The notes: generated from the sequence alone by a model not told the origin. 64,000 bases of DNA from Epiperipatus broadwayi (GCA_028023455.1 JAQFVV010012573.1:1548815-1612814); one strand, 5' to 3'. Shown: positions 14,505 through 30,300, numbered from the stretch's first letter. Translations and numbers: made by a program.

Positions 14505-14700
14505 CTTAAACTCAGATTTTTAAGCTCCCTACAGCTATGCACTCCATCTTATACAACTGATACACATGACCACATAAATGTGAAAAAGATATATGATCTC
14601 CAATATGCATATTTTATGCTAAACCAGCACTCATCAGTTATATAAAATAGAGTGCATAGCTATAGTAAACTTGACAGTCTGAGTTCAAGTCCTTTCTAAT
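14505..14700 (-). repeat. Hammerhead/B-box repeat, decayed copy
   Basis: This is the third copy of the repeat that flanks PLE-C at 48.6 and 51.4 kb. On the minus strand it shows CTGATGA (14637-14631), GTGCT-GGTTT-AGCAT, then AAA where GAA is needed, then a TTGG and AGATCAT stem strand. The 5' stem I strand CCAA is lost. Flanking parts (about 14507-14560 and 14645-14695) are inverted copies of each other and contain GAGTTCAAGTCC, a B-box-like sequence. It is not expected to cleave. Confidence 0.55.
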
Positions 14701-14745
14701 TATATTAAGTTTAGTATCAACAATATATTTATATTGAATATTTCT

Positions 14746-14746
<1 letters not shown>

Positions 14747-14799
<53 letters not shown>
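14747..14799. repeat. (TA)n microsatellite
   Basis: Uninterrupted AT dinucleotide array of about 50 bp. It separates the decayed hammerhead repeat from the next inverted repeat. Confidence 0.9.
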
Positions 14800-14802
<3 letters not shown>

Positions 14803-14819
14803 TAAATGGAACTTACGAA

Positions 14820-15097
14820 TAGCTCTAAACAAACTTTATTTTTATAAGTGCTGAAAGAGAAAGAATTCAAAATTCCTATCATTAAGTCCCTACCTCCAGA
14901 CTTTCAAATTGATAGAAATGTGTTTTATAAGTGCTGATTTTTGAGTTAGTATTTTAGATCTAGTTTCTAGAGTTCCAGCCCTCCACTGAGGTGAGCCATA
15001 AGCTTGAAACCAATTGTTTGGAGGTAGGGACTTAATTATAAAGATTTTGAATTATTTCTCTTTCAGCACTTATAAAAATAAAGTTTGTTTAGAGCTA
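14820..15097. repeat. 78-bp inverted repeats around a 120-bp spacer
   Basis: 14820-14899 (starts TAGCTCTAAACAAAC, ends CCTACCTCCA) is repeated inverted and nearly intact at 15020-15097. The right arm runs directly into the repeat family seen at 10.2 and 10.5 kb. No gene is present. It probably reflects an inverted pair of one short element. Confidence 0.75.
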
Positions 15098-15599
15098 TTG
15101 GTAAGATCAATCTAGTGATCATTTAAATACAAGCTTAAAAGCATGTTGTGAAATTTATGAGTTGTTTTGTTATATATATTGTAACAGTCAAATATGTACA
15201 TTCGTGCAACAAAATTTAGAACTTTAGTAAATCATATCAAGACTGACCAGTATAGAGTGGTACGAACCACGTTGTCTGATATATCCCCAATTCCTTTACT
15301 AACGCTCAAAGATTTACCACCTTGCAGATGACACATATGAAGCCACAGCAGCATTTTCCTTCATCATGTGCCGGCAGTAGCACATCAGTAAAGCACAAGA
15401 CTATGAGAAATTGACTTATTAACTAGTATAGCTATATAGACAATGTGTGTGGCAGAACATAATTATAAAATATGGATTGTGATTCTTAACTAATGATTAA
15501 CTAATCAATAAAGACATACCAATGAGCAACATTGAGACATGAAACAAAAGTTAAATTCAAAACTAATTTAATGAAAACTAAATATTAAAATTAATAAAT

Positions 15600-15975
15600 G
15601 TAAATAATGATTATAATGTGGCTATATAGGTTGTCTCACATGCAGGTGACTAAGTTAGGGATACAATTTCATATTTGAGTTTGGGATTCACATGCAAGTG
15701 ATGACTGGAGTTATAATCATTTATGGTTTGCCTAGTTACATATGGCTTTAATTTACATATACATTTGGAACAATGTAAATCACTCACAGGTGACATTAAT
15801 TATTTTGATTAGTTACATTACTAGATTTATTACAGATACATATATCATTCTTATGTGATGATTTTACTGTTTATATAGCAATTTTAATCATGCACAGGTA
15901 ATTGTAGTTTGGATTACAAATCATTTAATTTAGTTTGCTACATATAGATATCACTCGCAGGTAATGAAAAAATTG
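15600..15975. repeat. irregular array of a CACnnGCAGGTGA-like motif
   Basis: Variants of CACATGCAGGTGA recur near 15637, 15690, 15781, 15847, 15890 and 15953, separated by 43 to 91 bp of AT-rich, loosely similar sequence. It could be a decayed satellite or a cluster of protein-binding sites. The spacing is too irregular for a fresh tandem repeat. Confidence 0.4.
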
Positions 15976-16559
15976 TACGTATAAAATTTATATTTTCATG
16001 AGTCTTAAGATTACTTTATAGATCGAGGTTAATTTGCTCATGGCCATCTATGTCTAGTTTATGCTATATAACAGAGTCTAGATCTGCTCTAGAGCTAGCA
16101 GAAGTGATTATACATATTGATAAAGAATATGTCACTTTATTAAGCACGAATACTTAATATTCTCTATATAGCTTATGTGCTTATGAAATTAGATTCGAAT
16201 TCAGATCAATGCTGAAAATACAATTATTATGGTGGGATGAACTGATGATTGGCAGTCAGACTTCAGATACCATGGCGTATAGAAAATATAAAGTCTGATA
16301 TAGCCCTTGCATCTTGAGAATGCCTTTTTATGGGATTCTTACCAGAGTAACAGTTCCCTTTTCACTGTATTGCTGTGGAAATATGAGACCTTTTAGTTTG
16401 GCGATCGAACAACTAATTAAACTATGGGAGTCTCATGCTCCATTTCTGAGGATGCAGAATGGGGTGGAATAGCCAACTTTCATCTGGAAGAGATGGTTGT
16501 CCGAACTAAGAGAGTAATGGTGTAACACTTACACATACAACCACTAAAAATATGCACAG

Positions 16560-16565
<6 letters not shown>

Positions 16566-16632
<67 letters not shown>

Positions 16633-16655
16633 TTTTATATATATATATATATATA
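16566..16655. repeat. (TA)n microsatellite
   Basis: Long AT dinucleotide array interrupted once by a T-run near 16630. The preceding 16200-16560 stretch is less A/T-rich but holds no recognised frame. Confidence 0.9.
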
Positions 16656-17829
16656 CGCCATAGCATTTCTTAAAAACACACTTGCACCACTGACCACATT
16701 ATATAATAAAATTTTATGACACTAAACACTATTTTCCTTCGTGAAACTACCGTATATCAGTTCATTAGGTAGCATCTATAATTATGCTATTAAGGAAAAC
16801 TTAGGAATCTAATTTGTAAAGCTATCTATATAGGAATTTATAACTTTAGGAGGAAGTGTATACAGCACATTATTGAGCATTAAGATATAAAGTTATAGCT
16901 TTATGCTGTATTTCAATCACTCCGGCTAAACATTAGTTAAATATCTCAAAAGTGAATCTATCTTAAAACAGCTGTAAGCTTTTTAATTATCTTTTAAACA
17001 AGATATTTTACCCCTTTCAAAACAGGTTTCTTTTGCATTCCTTGATGCTATATTATCTCTAGGTGTGAAGGTGTAATGGTTCCTTACTAAGCATTTAATC
17101 AATAATAAAACCCCATTTTGAACAAATACAGCATAAACTACTAAGCAATGGAAAATCATAAAACTTGGCATAGATTTACTTAGAAAGAAATGTAAGTTTA
17201 ATGAGCAGAAATTACATAAGTGAAATCTAAAATTTGCTGTTTTAGCATAGTTTAAAAATGAAATTGCAACACAATTAGTTTATATCTGATCGACCCAGTT
17301 CAAGCCAAATTTAAGTAGTGACAAGAATCAATCAAGACAAATATTATTATTCTATTTAAAATATATAAAATCAAATATCAGAAAATTAAAGTATGTAAAA
17401 TAATCTAGAAACTTAATTACCATTTTAGAATAAAGCATTTAAAACTATACGTAACAAAATTTATAGTTAATTTAAAATCAATTGCTTTAACTAAATTTTA
17501 ATAACTCAGAAAGGTAAATACGTTGAATTAAATCAATCGGAAATAACTTAGCAAACCCACAAATAAATTAATAAATACATGGTGTACGTAAATCAATAAG
17601 TAAGATATTAACTCAATATGAAAATCAAATCAGTTATTAAATTAAATCAGGCAAGATTTTAAGATGAAAACAAAAGAAATCAAAATTACACTTTAGTAGT
17701 GATTTTAAGATTAAAATTAAGAAATCAAAATTACATTTAGTAGTGGATTTAAAATTACATTATTGCTATGGCCATAGAGTTTTAAATTTAACTAGTTTTA
17801 GGAATTATCGCTTTTTAGTTGAGTTATTA
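16656..17829. other. non-coding AT-rich stretch
   Basis: No recognised gene. A 62-codon minus-strand frame at 16983-17171 has plausible composition but no motif or splice signals that I can support. Confidence 0.35.
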
Positions 17830-18140
17830 ATTTTTAAGTAGAGGAAGGTTTTTACCAGCTCTTCTGTCTGCTTGCACTTGTTTCATGTTGAGGGCTCTGT
17901 CAATGGGCATCTGCTCCATCACACAGCTTCTCCTCTTGCTGTTTCTCTCATGGTAGACCTCCTGGGTCAGAAAGGCAAAAAAAAATGCCTTCTACTCAGA
18001 CTGCATTATAATTAACAATTTTAAAACATAAGTTGTTGACTGATTTGCTATAATGTCCGAATAAATCCAAAATGGCTGCAGAGGCTTATATTATCAGCTT
18101 ACCCCCCCTCTTCTCGGTCATAGTAAGTTTTTAGATTTGT
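17830..18140 (+). promoter_or_regulatory. GC-richer island with possible promoter or first exon
   Basis: This stretch is visibly richer in G+C than its surroundings. Near 18070 it contains CCAAAATGGCTGCAG, matching the YY1-type AAAATGGC element. The ATG in it opens a short frame (MAAEAYIISLPPLFSVI) that runs into CATAGTAAGT, a good splice-donor match, near 18120. I infer a possible transcription start region with a first coding exon. No downstream exon was identified, so it may be coincidence. Confidence 0.25.
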
Positions 18141-19779
18141 TTTGCTAATTTTCTCGCTGTATTCCTAGAATTGTATAATTATGCTGTTTTTAATTCTTAT
18201 AGCTGAATTTTACAGCTGGTCATTCACGATTTCTTTTTAATTACTCAGGATAATTTATTCTACAACTTAGTGTTACTTTTAGTTTTGTAATTAGGTCACA
18301 CTACAGCGAGAAAGATTAAATTTTATAATATCACTTTTTTTTCGAAAACAAATCTATAAGTGGAAAACATTTGGTTATATATGTAACTCGATTATTTAAT
18401 TTAGCAATATATGCAGAAATATACAATACTTTCAAATATTATTTTTTTTTAGAATAAATATTTTAAATAAATAAATTTATAATGTTTTAAATCTGTTAAC
18501 ATTATTCTTTCCTGCATATATGTAGTCTCTTGTTACACATACAATGCAGATTTCATCTATTTACTCCTAGAAATATATGTGTGTGTATATATGGGTTTTT
18601 ACATATACAGATACACCTTTTATCTTGTAGGCTTAAGATATACATACACATACATAAATAATACCTTTATTTTTAAATCTAGCCTGATTTGGATATAATA
18701 TTAACCTGATATATGAGAATTTGGTGCTAGTTACTTATATAGAAATACTACTATAGTAAATAGTAGATGAAACAGTTTGATTGATAAAGCTGACTGTTTC
18801 AATATATATAAAGCTTTTGTACTAAAATATTTGTAAAATCATTAGTATGTATAATGGTTTACAAAAAAAGAAACAAAAGCTATAAAGTATCTTCTAATGT
18901 ATACTCTCCATTACATTTATGTATTCAATGCGTCTCCTACCACAAATCATTTTTTTATAACATGCAATGAAAAATATTTACTTGGAATATATTTGTTTTA
19001 GGCTCTCAGTCTAAAACAATAATATTTCAAAACAACATTTAAACAGGTAAAAAAAATATAATGCAAAATCAAAAATTCAAAACAAAACAACACTCTCCAT
19101 ATAGTAGTGCCATCTTGTGTGATCATGTGATGTTTAGTGGTTCAAAATCAAAAATATGTGTAAAAGTACTTGTGGAATCTATTATTATATGTAAGAAATT
19201 GTTTAGTTAATTCAAAATTGAATTTTTAAAGTATAAAATAAAAAGCATAAACAAACTTGCCTAATAAAAAAATTAAAAAGTAACAGTTGCTGATTTAGTT
19301 ATTTTATTTTCAAAACATCTGCATTCTTGTTTGACATCTAAATTAATTAATTTTTAAATGCTTTTATTGATTTTGGAAAATTGGTTTGTTTGTTTGTTAA
19401 CTTTTGATCTTTTCTAAGTTAGAAATAAATTTTAAAATTGAGGTTTAATGTATTTAAATTCAATAGAAATGCTTAAAAATTGATATCTAACTAAGTTATA
19501 CCAGTGTAATCCATTTGAAACAGTCATCTTTTCAGTATGTTAACTATTTTGATAAATATAGAACACAGGGCAGTGAAAATATAAAAAATATTCAATAACA
19601 TCATCTATCACTGCAACAATTATTTTTAGAACTTTCATTTGTTTTAAATAAAGTTCTTAAGAGGGCATTATTTTTTTCTAATTTATATAATAACATATTA
19701 ATTTACTTAAGGTAATTACTTACAGAAATAAAGAACAGTTTTAAGCAATATACTTACAATGAATATATATATTTTATTT

Positions 19780-20570
19780 GGTAATTTGTTTAAATTTAAT
19801 AATTTGATCAAATCTCAAATTGAAATTTAAATATTTATTTTATATATTAAGAACATATTTTAGAAATGCAGTTGTCATTAGTAAAAAGTTGTATATATAA
19901 TTGAGAAAAACTTGCAATAATTACTTTAAAAAGTAAAGAGCAGTGAATGGATGAAATGTCACATTTTGATGTCAAATATATCAAAAATTACGATGTTTTA
20001 GGCAATAGATATCCAAGAAATTTATATATATAAATCATAGTTTGTTTCAATTTAATAATTTGATTAAAACTCAAATTAAAATTTAAAATAAACATTTATT
20101 ATACTTAGTAAAAACATAATTTACAAGTGAGTTTTCATTAGTAAGCATGCAATTGACAAAAAGTTAGAATAATTACTTTTAGAAATAAAGAGCAGTGGGC
20201 AGATGAAATTTCACACATTTTGATGTCAAAATTTTTGGAGCTTAGGAATTAAAATAAATGAAATAAAAATTTTTCACTTTATAAAGGCAAAAAGACAATT
20301 GCAATGGTCAGTAAGGAAATAAACATGCCATTTTAAATAAATTTTTGGAAATCTTTGAGTAAAAAAAAATTCTAAAATGCTATCTTTTTAAATATATAAA
20401 ATCTTAAAAACAAATTGGATTGCATGTTGATCCCTCTCTACACTGTAATATTTTCAGATGATTTTTTTGGAATTTCTGAATGAAAACAAATAAATAAAAT
20501 CTTTCATTTTATAGAAGCAAAAAGGCAGTTGGAATGATCAGTAAATAATGAAGAACTTATTTAAATTGGA
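19780..20570. repeat. diverged tandem repeat, unit about 260 bp
   Basis: A block ending GAGCAGTG...GATGAAATGTCACATTTTGATGTC near 19938 recurs near 20201, an offset of about 262 bp, with the preceding AT-rich text also matching. A second pair (20255-20320 and 20485-20550) shares TTTCA(C/T)TTTATA plus a GCAAAAAG block. No coding sequence. Confidence 0.5.
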
Positions 20571-21093
20571 AAAAATATATATTTGATTTTAAAAATTAAT
20601 ATATACTATAAATAATGTATTTATATAAATAGTTACTTACAATAGCTACAAAGTAAATAAGAAATAAACTTTTAAAAATGCAAGAATAATTTACAGATTC
20701 AAGACATTCTATATCATAGATTTTCTTCTATTTTGAAACATATTTATATAAGTTCAATGCAAAGAAAAAGTAAAATACCACACAAAATAAGAGATTGTTT
20801 GAAAAAGAATCAGAAATAGAAGGCAAAAGAAAGCCTGTCAACATAAGAAAGAAAATCAAAAGAAACATTTATATTTAGAAAAAAATATATTAAAAATAAA
20901 AAAACATATTATTTATTTATATAGCACTATGTTTTAAAACTGTAATAATAATTAGAGATCACTTCACTACATATGTTTAGATCTATGGAGTACAGATTTC
21001 ACTGTGCACTAAATCTTAAAGGATAATGAAATTAATAAAGAAATAGCTTGGCAATGAACAAAAACTTTAAAACAATTTTTGATTGTGACAATA

Positions 21094-21094
21094 A

Positions 21095-21136
<42 letters not shown>

Positions 21137-21156
21137 TAGTAGTAGTAGTTGTTGTT

Positions 21157-21187
<31 letters not shown>

Positions 21188-21230
21188 AGCAGCAGCAGCA
21201 GTAGTAGCAGTAGTAGCAGTAGTAGTAGCA

Positions 21231-21264
<34 letters not shown>

Positions 21265-21280
21265 TGATGATGATGATGAT
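21094..21280. repeat. compound trinucleotide microsatellite
   Basis: A continuous tract of triplets drifts from TAG to GTT, back to TAG, to CAG/TAG mixtures, to AAT and finally GAT. An open frame across it would encode runs of Ser, Cys, Ala, Val, Ile and Met. That is a consequence of the repeat, not a protein. Confidence 0.9.
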
Positions 21281-22381
21281 TTTCTTAAAAGAATATGATC
21301 ATTCCAATTCTATGACTAAAAAGATTAAAAACTACTCTAGACATGGACAAGAAATGCATCCATATGCAGAACATGTTCTTCTTCCATTTTTCTATTTATT
21401 TGATATTTTGCAAATTCTGTCTTTTAACTTCTTCAACTTTTTTAAAAATACTTCAATATAATGTTTAATTGTAGATCTCCATTGTAATCTATTCTTTGCC
21501 ATACTTTCCTAATGGGAACAATCAACTATTGCACCTTTATACTTTGAGATGATCCTTATGGTATAAATGGAGTCTATCTCTCCCATGAAAACAGTTCACT
21601 TTAAAATATTCTTTTATGAGGTATTATATTGTTAATTCACTTTATACATCAAATTATATTGAAGATGTCATTTTATAATAGTGGACATTAGAACTTGCAA
21701 ACAATTTTAGCAAAAAGAAATAAACTTAAAATTTCAATATAATTTTGATGCTAGCGGTATCTAGTGATACTTTTTGTAATTTAAAATTGAATGGTTTGTT
21801 AACAATTGATTTCAATGAATCAATGTATAGTTTCACATTCACATCCAGCAAGTTGAAGCAAATATTGATTATTTTAAGAGCTTTCCATTGTATTTTTAAA
21901 ATTTTGCAAAAATTCTTAAATAATGATAATAATAACAATAACGTCAACGACAGTAATAATGTTATTATTGAGAATGTATAATGGAAATAAGAATACTGAT
22001 GAAGACAATGATAACAATAACTTTGTAGTGATAATAAAGTGGCAAATTTTAGAACCAACTATAGTAACTCAAGATAAAAAAAACTCTAAGCAACGAGCAG
22101 TAACACTACTATTAATAAATTAACAGTGTATGAATATAGAATTAGCAACGATATAATATTTTTTAAATAGTTATTTTTAAAACCATCATATAATTATTTC
22201 TTGGGAAAAAAACCTGTAGATAATATTGAGCTTTCAAAAAAATTAATTTGTTTTGAAGGTGAAGCGTTGATTTAATATGTATGTGTGTCTGATCTATATG
22301 GTCTGGAATAAAAAAAATATTTAGAAAAATACAAGAAGAAAACAGCTGAACCTTTTCTTTTCGATGTCTCAAGCTAATATT
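21281..22381. other. AT-rich DNA, no supported gene
   Basis: Overlapping short frames on both strands (21.7-22.1 kb) have repeat-driven composition. Nothing is supported. Confidence 0.35.
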
Positions 22382-22549
22382 TTACAAAAAGTTGTTTCCG
22401 TTTACTTTTGGTCTGGTATGTATTTCTTCTTTTTTTTTTTTTATTAGTTTGTCTGCTGTCTGTAGAAAAGGGTCACTGTATTCGGACACACGCTTGACCA
22501 CTTTTATAAGCTCAAGTTTCTTTTCAAGAGTGTCGCAAGTAGTCACGAT
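22382..22549 (-). CDS. candidate terminal coding exon, unidentified protein
   Basis: The product is not recognised. On the minus strand a pyrimidine-rich stretch and ATTTCAG (AG at 22551-22550) give a good splice acceptor. The following 55 codons stay open and start VTTCDTLEKKLELIKVVKRV after an initial Ile. The peptide is charged and probably helical, has a Lys-rich tract near codon 40, and ends at TAA (22384-22382). Codon usage is more balanced than in neighbouring chance frames, which is the main argument for a real exon. The phase at the acceptor would be 0. Upstream exons would lie at higher coordinates, and none was identified. Alternatives are a transposon remnant or a chance frame. 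Confidence 0.35.
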   Translation of the reverse strand: MVTTCDTLEKKLELIKVVKRVSEYSDPFLQTADKLIKKKKEEIHTRPKVNGNNFL

Positions 22550-22569
22550 CTGAAATGTAATCCACAAAG

Positions 22570-23719
22570 AAATATCAATTAAGAAGAAATGTTCTTTAAA
22601 TTTATTTTAAATAGTTTGGATCTGTGACTGAATTAGGAAATGAGCCGTTAAATCATTTAAACACCAGAGCTTCAACAATGATATTGAAAATTTTTTAATT
22701 CTTATAAAAAAAAAAAAAATTGTCAGAAAGTGATATTAACAATAGGTCTAACTTTTTTCTTTTAAAAACAGTTTTAATATTTATTCAAATATATACTTAA
22801 ATATATTCCCAAATCATTTACTCTTTATAATTTTTTTTCAAATGCTAAAATATTAAGAATTTGCAGACATTGACAACTCGCTTCCTTGCAGTTTGCTAAA
22901 TTCTAATAAATCTATAATCATTTTAAAGTTCAATCTTAATAAAATAAATTTTATATTAATTATTAAGATTTGAAATACAGGCACTCTAGGGGAAGTCTGT
23001 GTTCAAATCCCCGATATTTAATAATTATTAATCAATAACTTTTTCATCAATCACAAAAGTATATATATACAGAAAAACATTGGAATTAACTCTATAATTT
23101 TTAATGGACGCTATATAAATAAATAATGATTATAGTTGACTTAACTTAAACTCGACTGCTATCTTGAATAGCACTTACTGAAATATAAATCTTATTTTAG
23201 CTGACAAATATATTTATTTAAAATTTATTAATATATTGAAAACTGTAGCTTCAGCGTTTTATTCTACATATAAAGAATTGCCTTTAAAAAGATCATTGCA
23301 GGTCAGAAGTGTTTTCAATAATCCTCCAATAAAAAAAGCTCACTCATCAAATTAAATATTTATCATGAGAAGTTGTATTTTAATTTCATTCTCTATATAT
23401 CCATTTACTGACTAACAGTTAGACAGCTAGTTAGAATAGTTTATGGATTGGCTGTCTAAAAAAATTCTAAGCTTGAAAACATAATAACATTAGGTTTTTA
23501 CAATTTGCACTCTAGTTTGCCTAATGGGATATCTGTGGATATAATCTGTAAAGGATAACCGAAATTTCTTTCTATAAATCATACTTTTAGAATACAAATA
23601 ACAATGAAGCTTGATAATTAAAAAAGTTTATTAGTCAATCCCAAATAATGTAAGCAAGTTATTTTATTAATTTCAAATTCCTCTAAAATTTTGTTTTGTA
23701 AAAACACACCATTTTGAAA
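22570..23719. other. AT-rich DNA with one isolated B-box-like site
   Basis: No gene recognised. GTGTTCAAATCCCC near 22999 resembles a tRNA B box but has no matching A box. Confidence 0.35.
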
Positions 23720-23820
23720 GCGTTGGTGGCCAAGTGGTGAACATAGTCGCCTTGCAAGCAGTTGTCCCGGGTTTGCGGGTTCGCTTCCCGGTCAATTGCT
23801 TTGATACATGGAAAAAAAAA
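23720..23820 (+). mobile_element. tRNA-derived SINE
   Basis: The copy starts GCGTTGGTGGCCAAGTGG (A-box region, class II Leu/Ser-like D arm). It has an anticodon-like CTTGCAA loop, GCGGGTTCGCTTCCC (B box and T arm) and a 3' acceptor strand, then a short CTTTGATACATGG tail and an A run. It is about 100 bp, little more than the tRNA-like head. Relatives are at 23951-24050, 53831-53934 and 55746-55850. Confidence 0.8.
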
Positions 23821-23950
23821 ATTATCTAAACTTTTTATTCAAATTGCTTTTCTAGAAGTATAAAATCTACTTCCGTTTAACGATTGTAAAAAAAAAAAAT
23901 CTACTTCCTGTGGCATACAAAGCCAATGTTAAAGCAACATTTTATAACTC

Positions 23951-24050
23951 TTTTTTTCCATGTGTCATAGCATCGGCCGGGAAGAGAACCCACTAACCCG
24001 GGACAACTGCTGGTAACCAGTTGTGCTGACCTCTCGACCACCAACGCTTG
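23951..24050 (-). mobile_element. tRNA-derived SINE, inverted copy with target-site duplication
   Basis: This is the same family in opposite orientation, 130 bp from the previous copy. It begins with the T-rich complement of the A tail and ends CACCAACGCTTG. The flanks AAAGCAACATTTTATAACTC (23931-23950) and AAAGCAACCTTTTTATAACTC-like (24054-24074) form a target-site duplication of about 20 bp, showing insertion by target-primed retroposition. Confidence 0.85.
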
Positions 24051-24074
24051 TCTAAAGCAACCTTTTTATAACTC

Positions 24075-26450
24075 ATATACTAACTTTTAACAAGCAATAC
24101 AGCAATCAAAATGCATACTAAAAATTGGAAATTTGCACTTAAAGAACTAGTATTTAAAGCATAATAAATTATTAAAAATTGTTTTTCTAAAACGAATTCG
24201 ATTAAAAGACTATAATTACCAGAAAAAAGTACATGGTCAACTGCTGGATACTTTTATTAGATAAGACTTAAAATCTTTTTGAAAATTTTTTTTTAACTGG
24301 ACAAATATTTAAGAGAGAAAATGCAAGAATAAAGGTTCTGCATATGATATATGATTTCATATTTATCTTGCATAGATTGGCTTGTAGAGTCATGGAAAAA
24401 CTCTCTAATCTTTGGTTAAGTTTTGTTTCTCGTTCTAGAATTAAAACGGATATGCTAATTTATCAGTGGCTGCTAATGAAGTCGATATATATATATATTA
24501 TAATTTTATTCTAAAACAAAATTAAACAAAAGAAGTAAATAAAACTATTAAACCAGTTTTTAAAATACTTTTCTATTTGTATTTAGTTAATAAATAATAT
24601 GAATCTTTTGTTTTTTAATTTTTTTATAATTCTAAATCGTATATTAATTTTAAAGTACATATAACAAACTTTGATATATGTCTTTTTAGATGGTTATCAT
24701 CACGTAACCACCTAAATGAGGTACTTTTTGTCTCAATCTTCTACTTAATTTCGTACAATGTATAATAAAATAATCTGAAAAGCATATTTTTTTATTCTAA
24801 ATGGTGCATTGACAAAAGATCTTATAACATTAAGCTAAAAAAGTATTATTAATGGAGGATTAACATTGTTTTTTTTATAACTCCTAAACATTATTTACAT
24901 GTGTGAAAGCTCGTCCATGAAGAATTATTTAGAAATATATGGCAATAATTTGTTACTTTTATTAATTAATCTATTAAAAATTATTTTTTTAGAATCGTTT
25001 GATTAAAAAAAGTAATTTCTCAACGGTTTTGATTTTATGTGTGTACCATATGCATTGAATACCCTCGCATATATGATCATAAAAAGTACATACATGTATG
25101 TATTTTAGATTTGTAAATGGTATATATATGTACTAATGTGTTAATAAATTATTTTTATAATTAAAGAAAAATGATTTAACACATAACTTTTAGAAAAGAA
25201 CTGCTATCCCGCAACCAAGATTTCAAACTTGAATGAGTAAATGTTGGATTTATTTTTTAAATTGACGATTGGATTTTTTAAACAGTTAGTCTATATCTAA
25301 CACAATTAGCCACTCTATTCTTGATTAAAAATGATTATGGGCTTATTTTTATCTAGAAAGTAAATTAACAATATTTAAAATTTGATAAATCTGATAAGCA
25401 TTGTTCTTTGTTTACTGTTTTTCAGTAGAAGATAGTAGACAAAACTTTATTCTGCTTGAAAGCTATTTTACCTTTTCATTTTATGAAAATTTTTATAGTT
25501 AGTTTTTGACATGTTGATATACTTTTTAAATATGTAAAACTAGAGCAAGTTATTATGAAAGAGGCAAGCAATGACAAATTACTGCAATCAAATCTATCAC
25601 ATGGTAAGAATAAGCATTTGGGTAGAGACTTTGATTTACAATTGTCAAATTTTCTTAACATAATATTGACATCAATCATTTCAGATTAATAATACTAATG
25701 ATTGTTACTAATCATTATACTAAATTAAAGTTTTATTAAATTAGATTTGATATAAATTTTAAATCACAGATCTATTTATTTAATTATATATAAAATATGC
25801 AAAATCTTTTTCAGATATACTTATAATGCCCACTCTATCATATATTCTTGAAGCATATAAATAGATATCTGAAAATGACAAATAGCCTTCAAGATGCATG
25901 TTTTATATGTAAGAGATTGTGAAAGAGCAACCTAAAAAATGTTGCTTTCAGCATGAAATTAGCATTTTGGTATCAGATGACTTTATGCATAAGTTTTAAG
26001 AATATAGGATATACTGGGAACTTAAGTATATATATATATATATATTGAACTGAATGCTTTATACATTTCAAAAGCACCATTAGAAAATTCAAAATTAGAA
26101 TGCACATTTTAAAGATTTAAAAAAAAATTTAATTTGAATTTTTTTTTTATTTATTAAGAGTAACACACATGCTCAAATAAAGAGAGAAATTCTAAAAGCA
26201 TTTTTAATTTAAAATAAGTTTTGATTGTGATCAGTTTCTTTTTATTTTGTTGATTGTAATTTATTTTACAAGTTGAGACTTAATTTTTTAAAATTAATTT
26301 TGAAATAGATAAGAGCCCTGGTCAGATTTTTGTCTTTTTCAATTAAGATTAAGTGGAAAATAGAGATTAACCATGATCAAAAAATTTTAATTAAAGATTA
26401 CATAGGAGATAACAATTCACAAAAATAGTTCTAGGTTTTTGACTGAGTTA
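24075..26450. other. AT-rich DNA without recognised genes
   Basis: Only short TA tracts (24484-24500, 26028-26045) and chance frames were noticed. Confidence 0.4.
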
Positions 26451-29910
<3,460 letters not shown>

Positions 29911-29963
29911 TTCAACAACTTATCTACTTGTAATTCTGCATTACAACTAGATAAGCTGTTGAA
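29911..29963. repeat. 24-bp-arm hairpin
   Basis: TTCAACAACTTATCTACTTG and four further bases are mirrored across a 5-bp loop (TCTGC) with two mismatches. It is too T-poor downstream to call a terminator. It may be a small foldback footprint. Confidence 0.7.
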
Positions 29964-30231
29964 TTCTCTTAGAAAAAAAGTTTGTTGTAAAAAAAAGTAG
30001 AAGACAGCATAACAAATATTAAATAAACATAAAATAACCAGAATAAGTTGACAGATTTGTACTTTATGGATTACTTTCTATAATCGTTACAAACCTAATC
30101 TCTACTATTTTATTACTGTTATTATTTTATTTTTATTTTTGATTTGGAATGATAATACATGTGAATGGCCATAATATTGTGAACTATTGTGTAAAAATAA
30201 TACCGTGTATTATTTTCCATTAAACACCGAT

Positions 30232-30300
30232 ATTTCGAAGGACTAGCATCCACCATTATCAAGGTTAACTTTTGAAAGAAAAACCGTTAGATCTTAAATA
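30232..30300 (-). mobile_element. PLE-type tail remnant with CGAAATATCGGTG
   Basis: The minus strand reads CTTGATAATGG, a short stem (GGA/TCC) and CGAAATATCGGTG, then AT-rich tail sequence toward 30140. This order is a common signature of Penelope-like element termini in invertebrates. No coding part is attached, so this is a truncated tail. Confidence 0.4.

Noticed and set aside
21048-21461. 137-codon frame rich in Ser, Ala, Val, Ile and Met
   Set aside because: Composition comes entirely from the triplet microsatellite; the remaining part has no recognisable domain.
23720-23820. Functional tRNA gene
   Set aside because: The anticodon stem has mismatches, the family occurs in four scattered copies with A tails, and two have clear target-site duplications. 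SINE is the better call.
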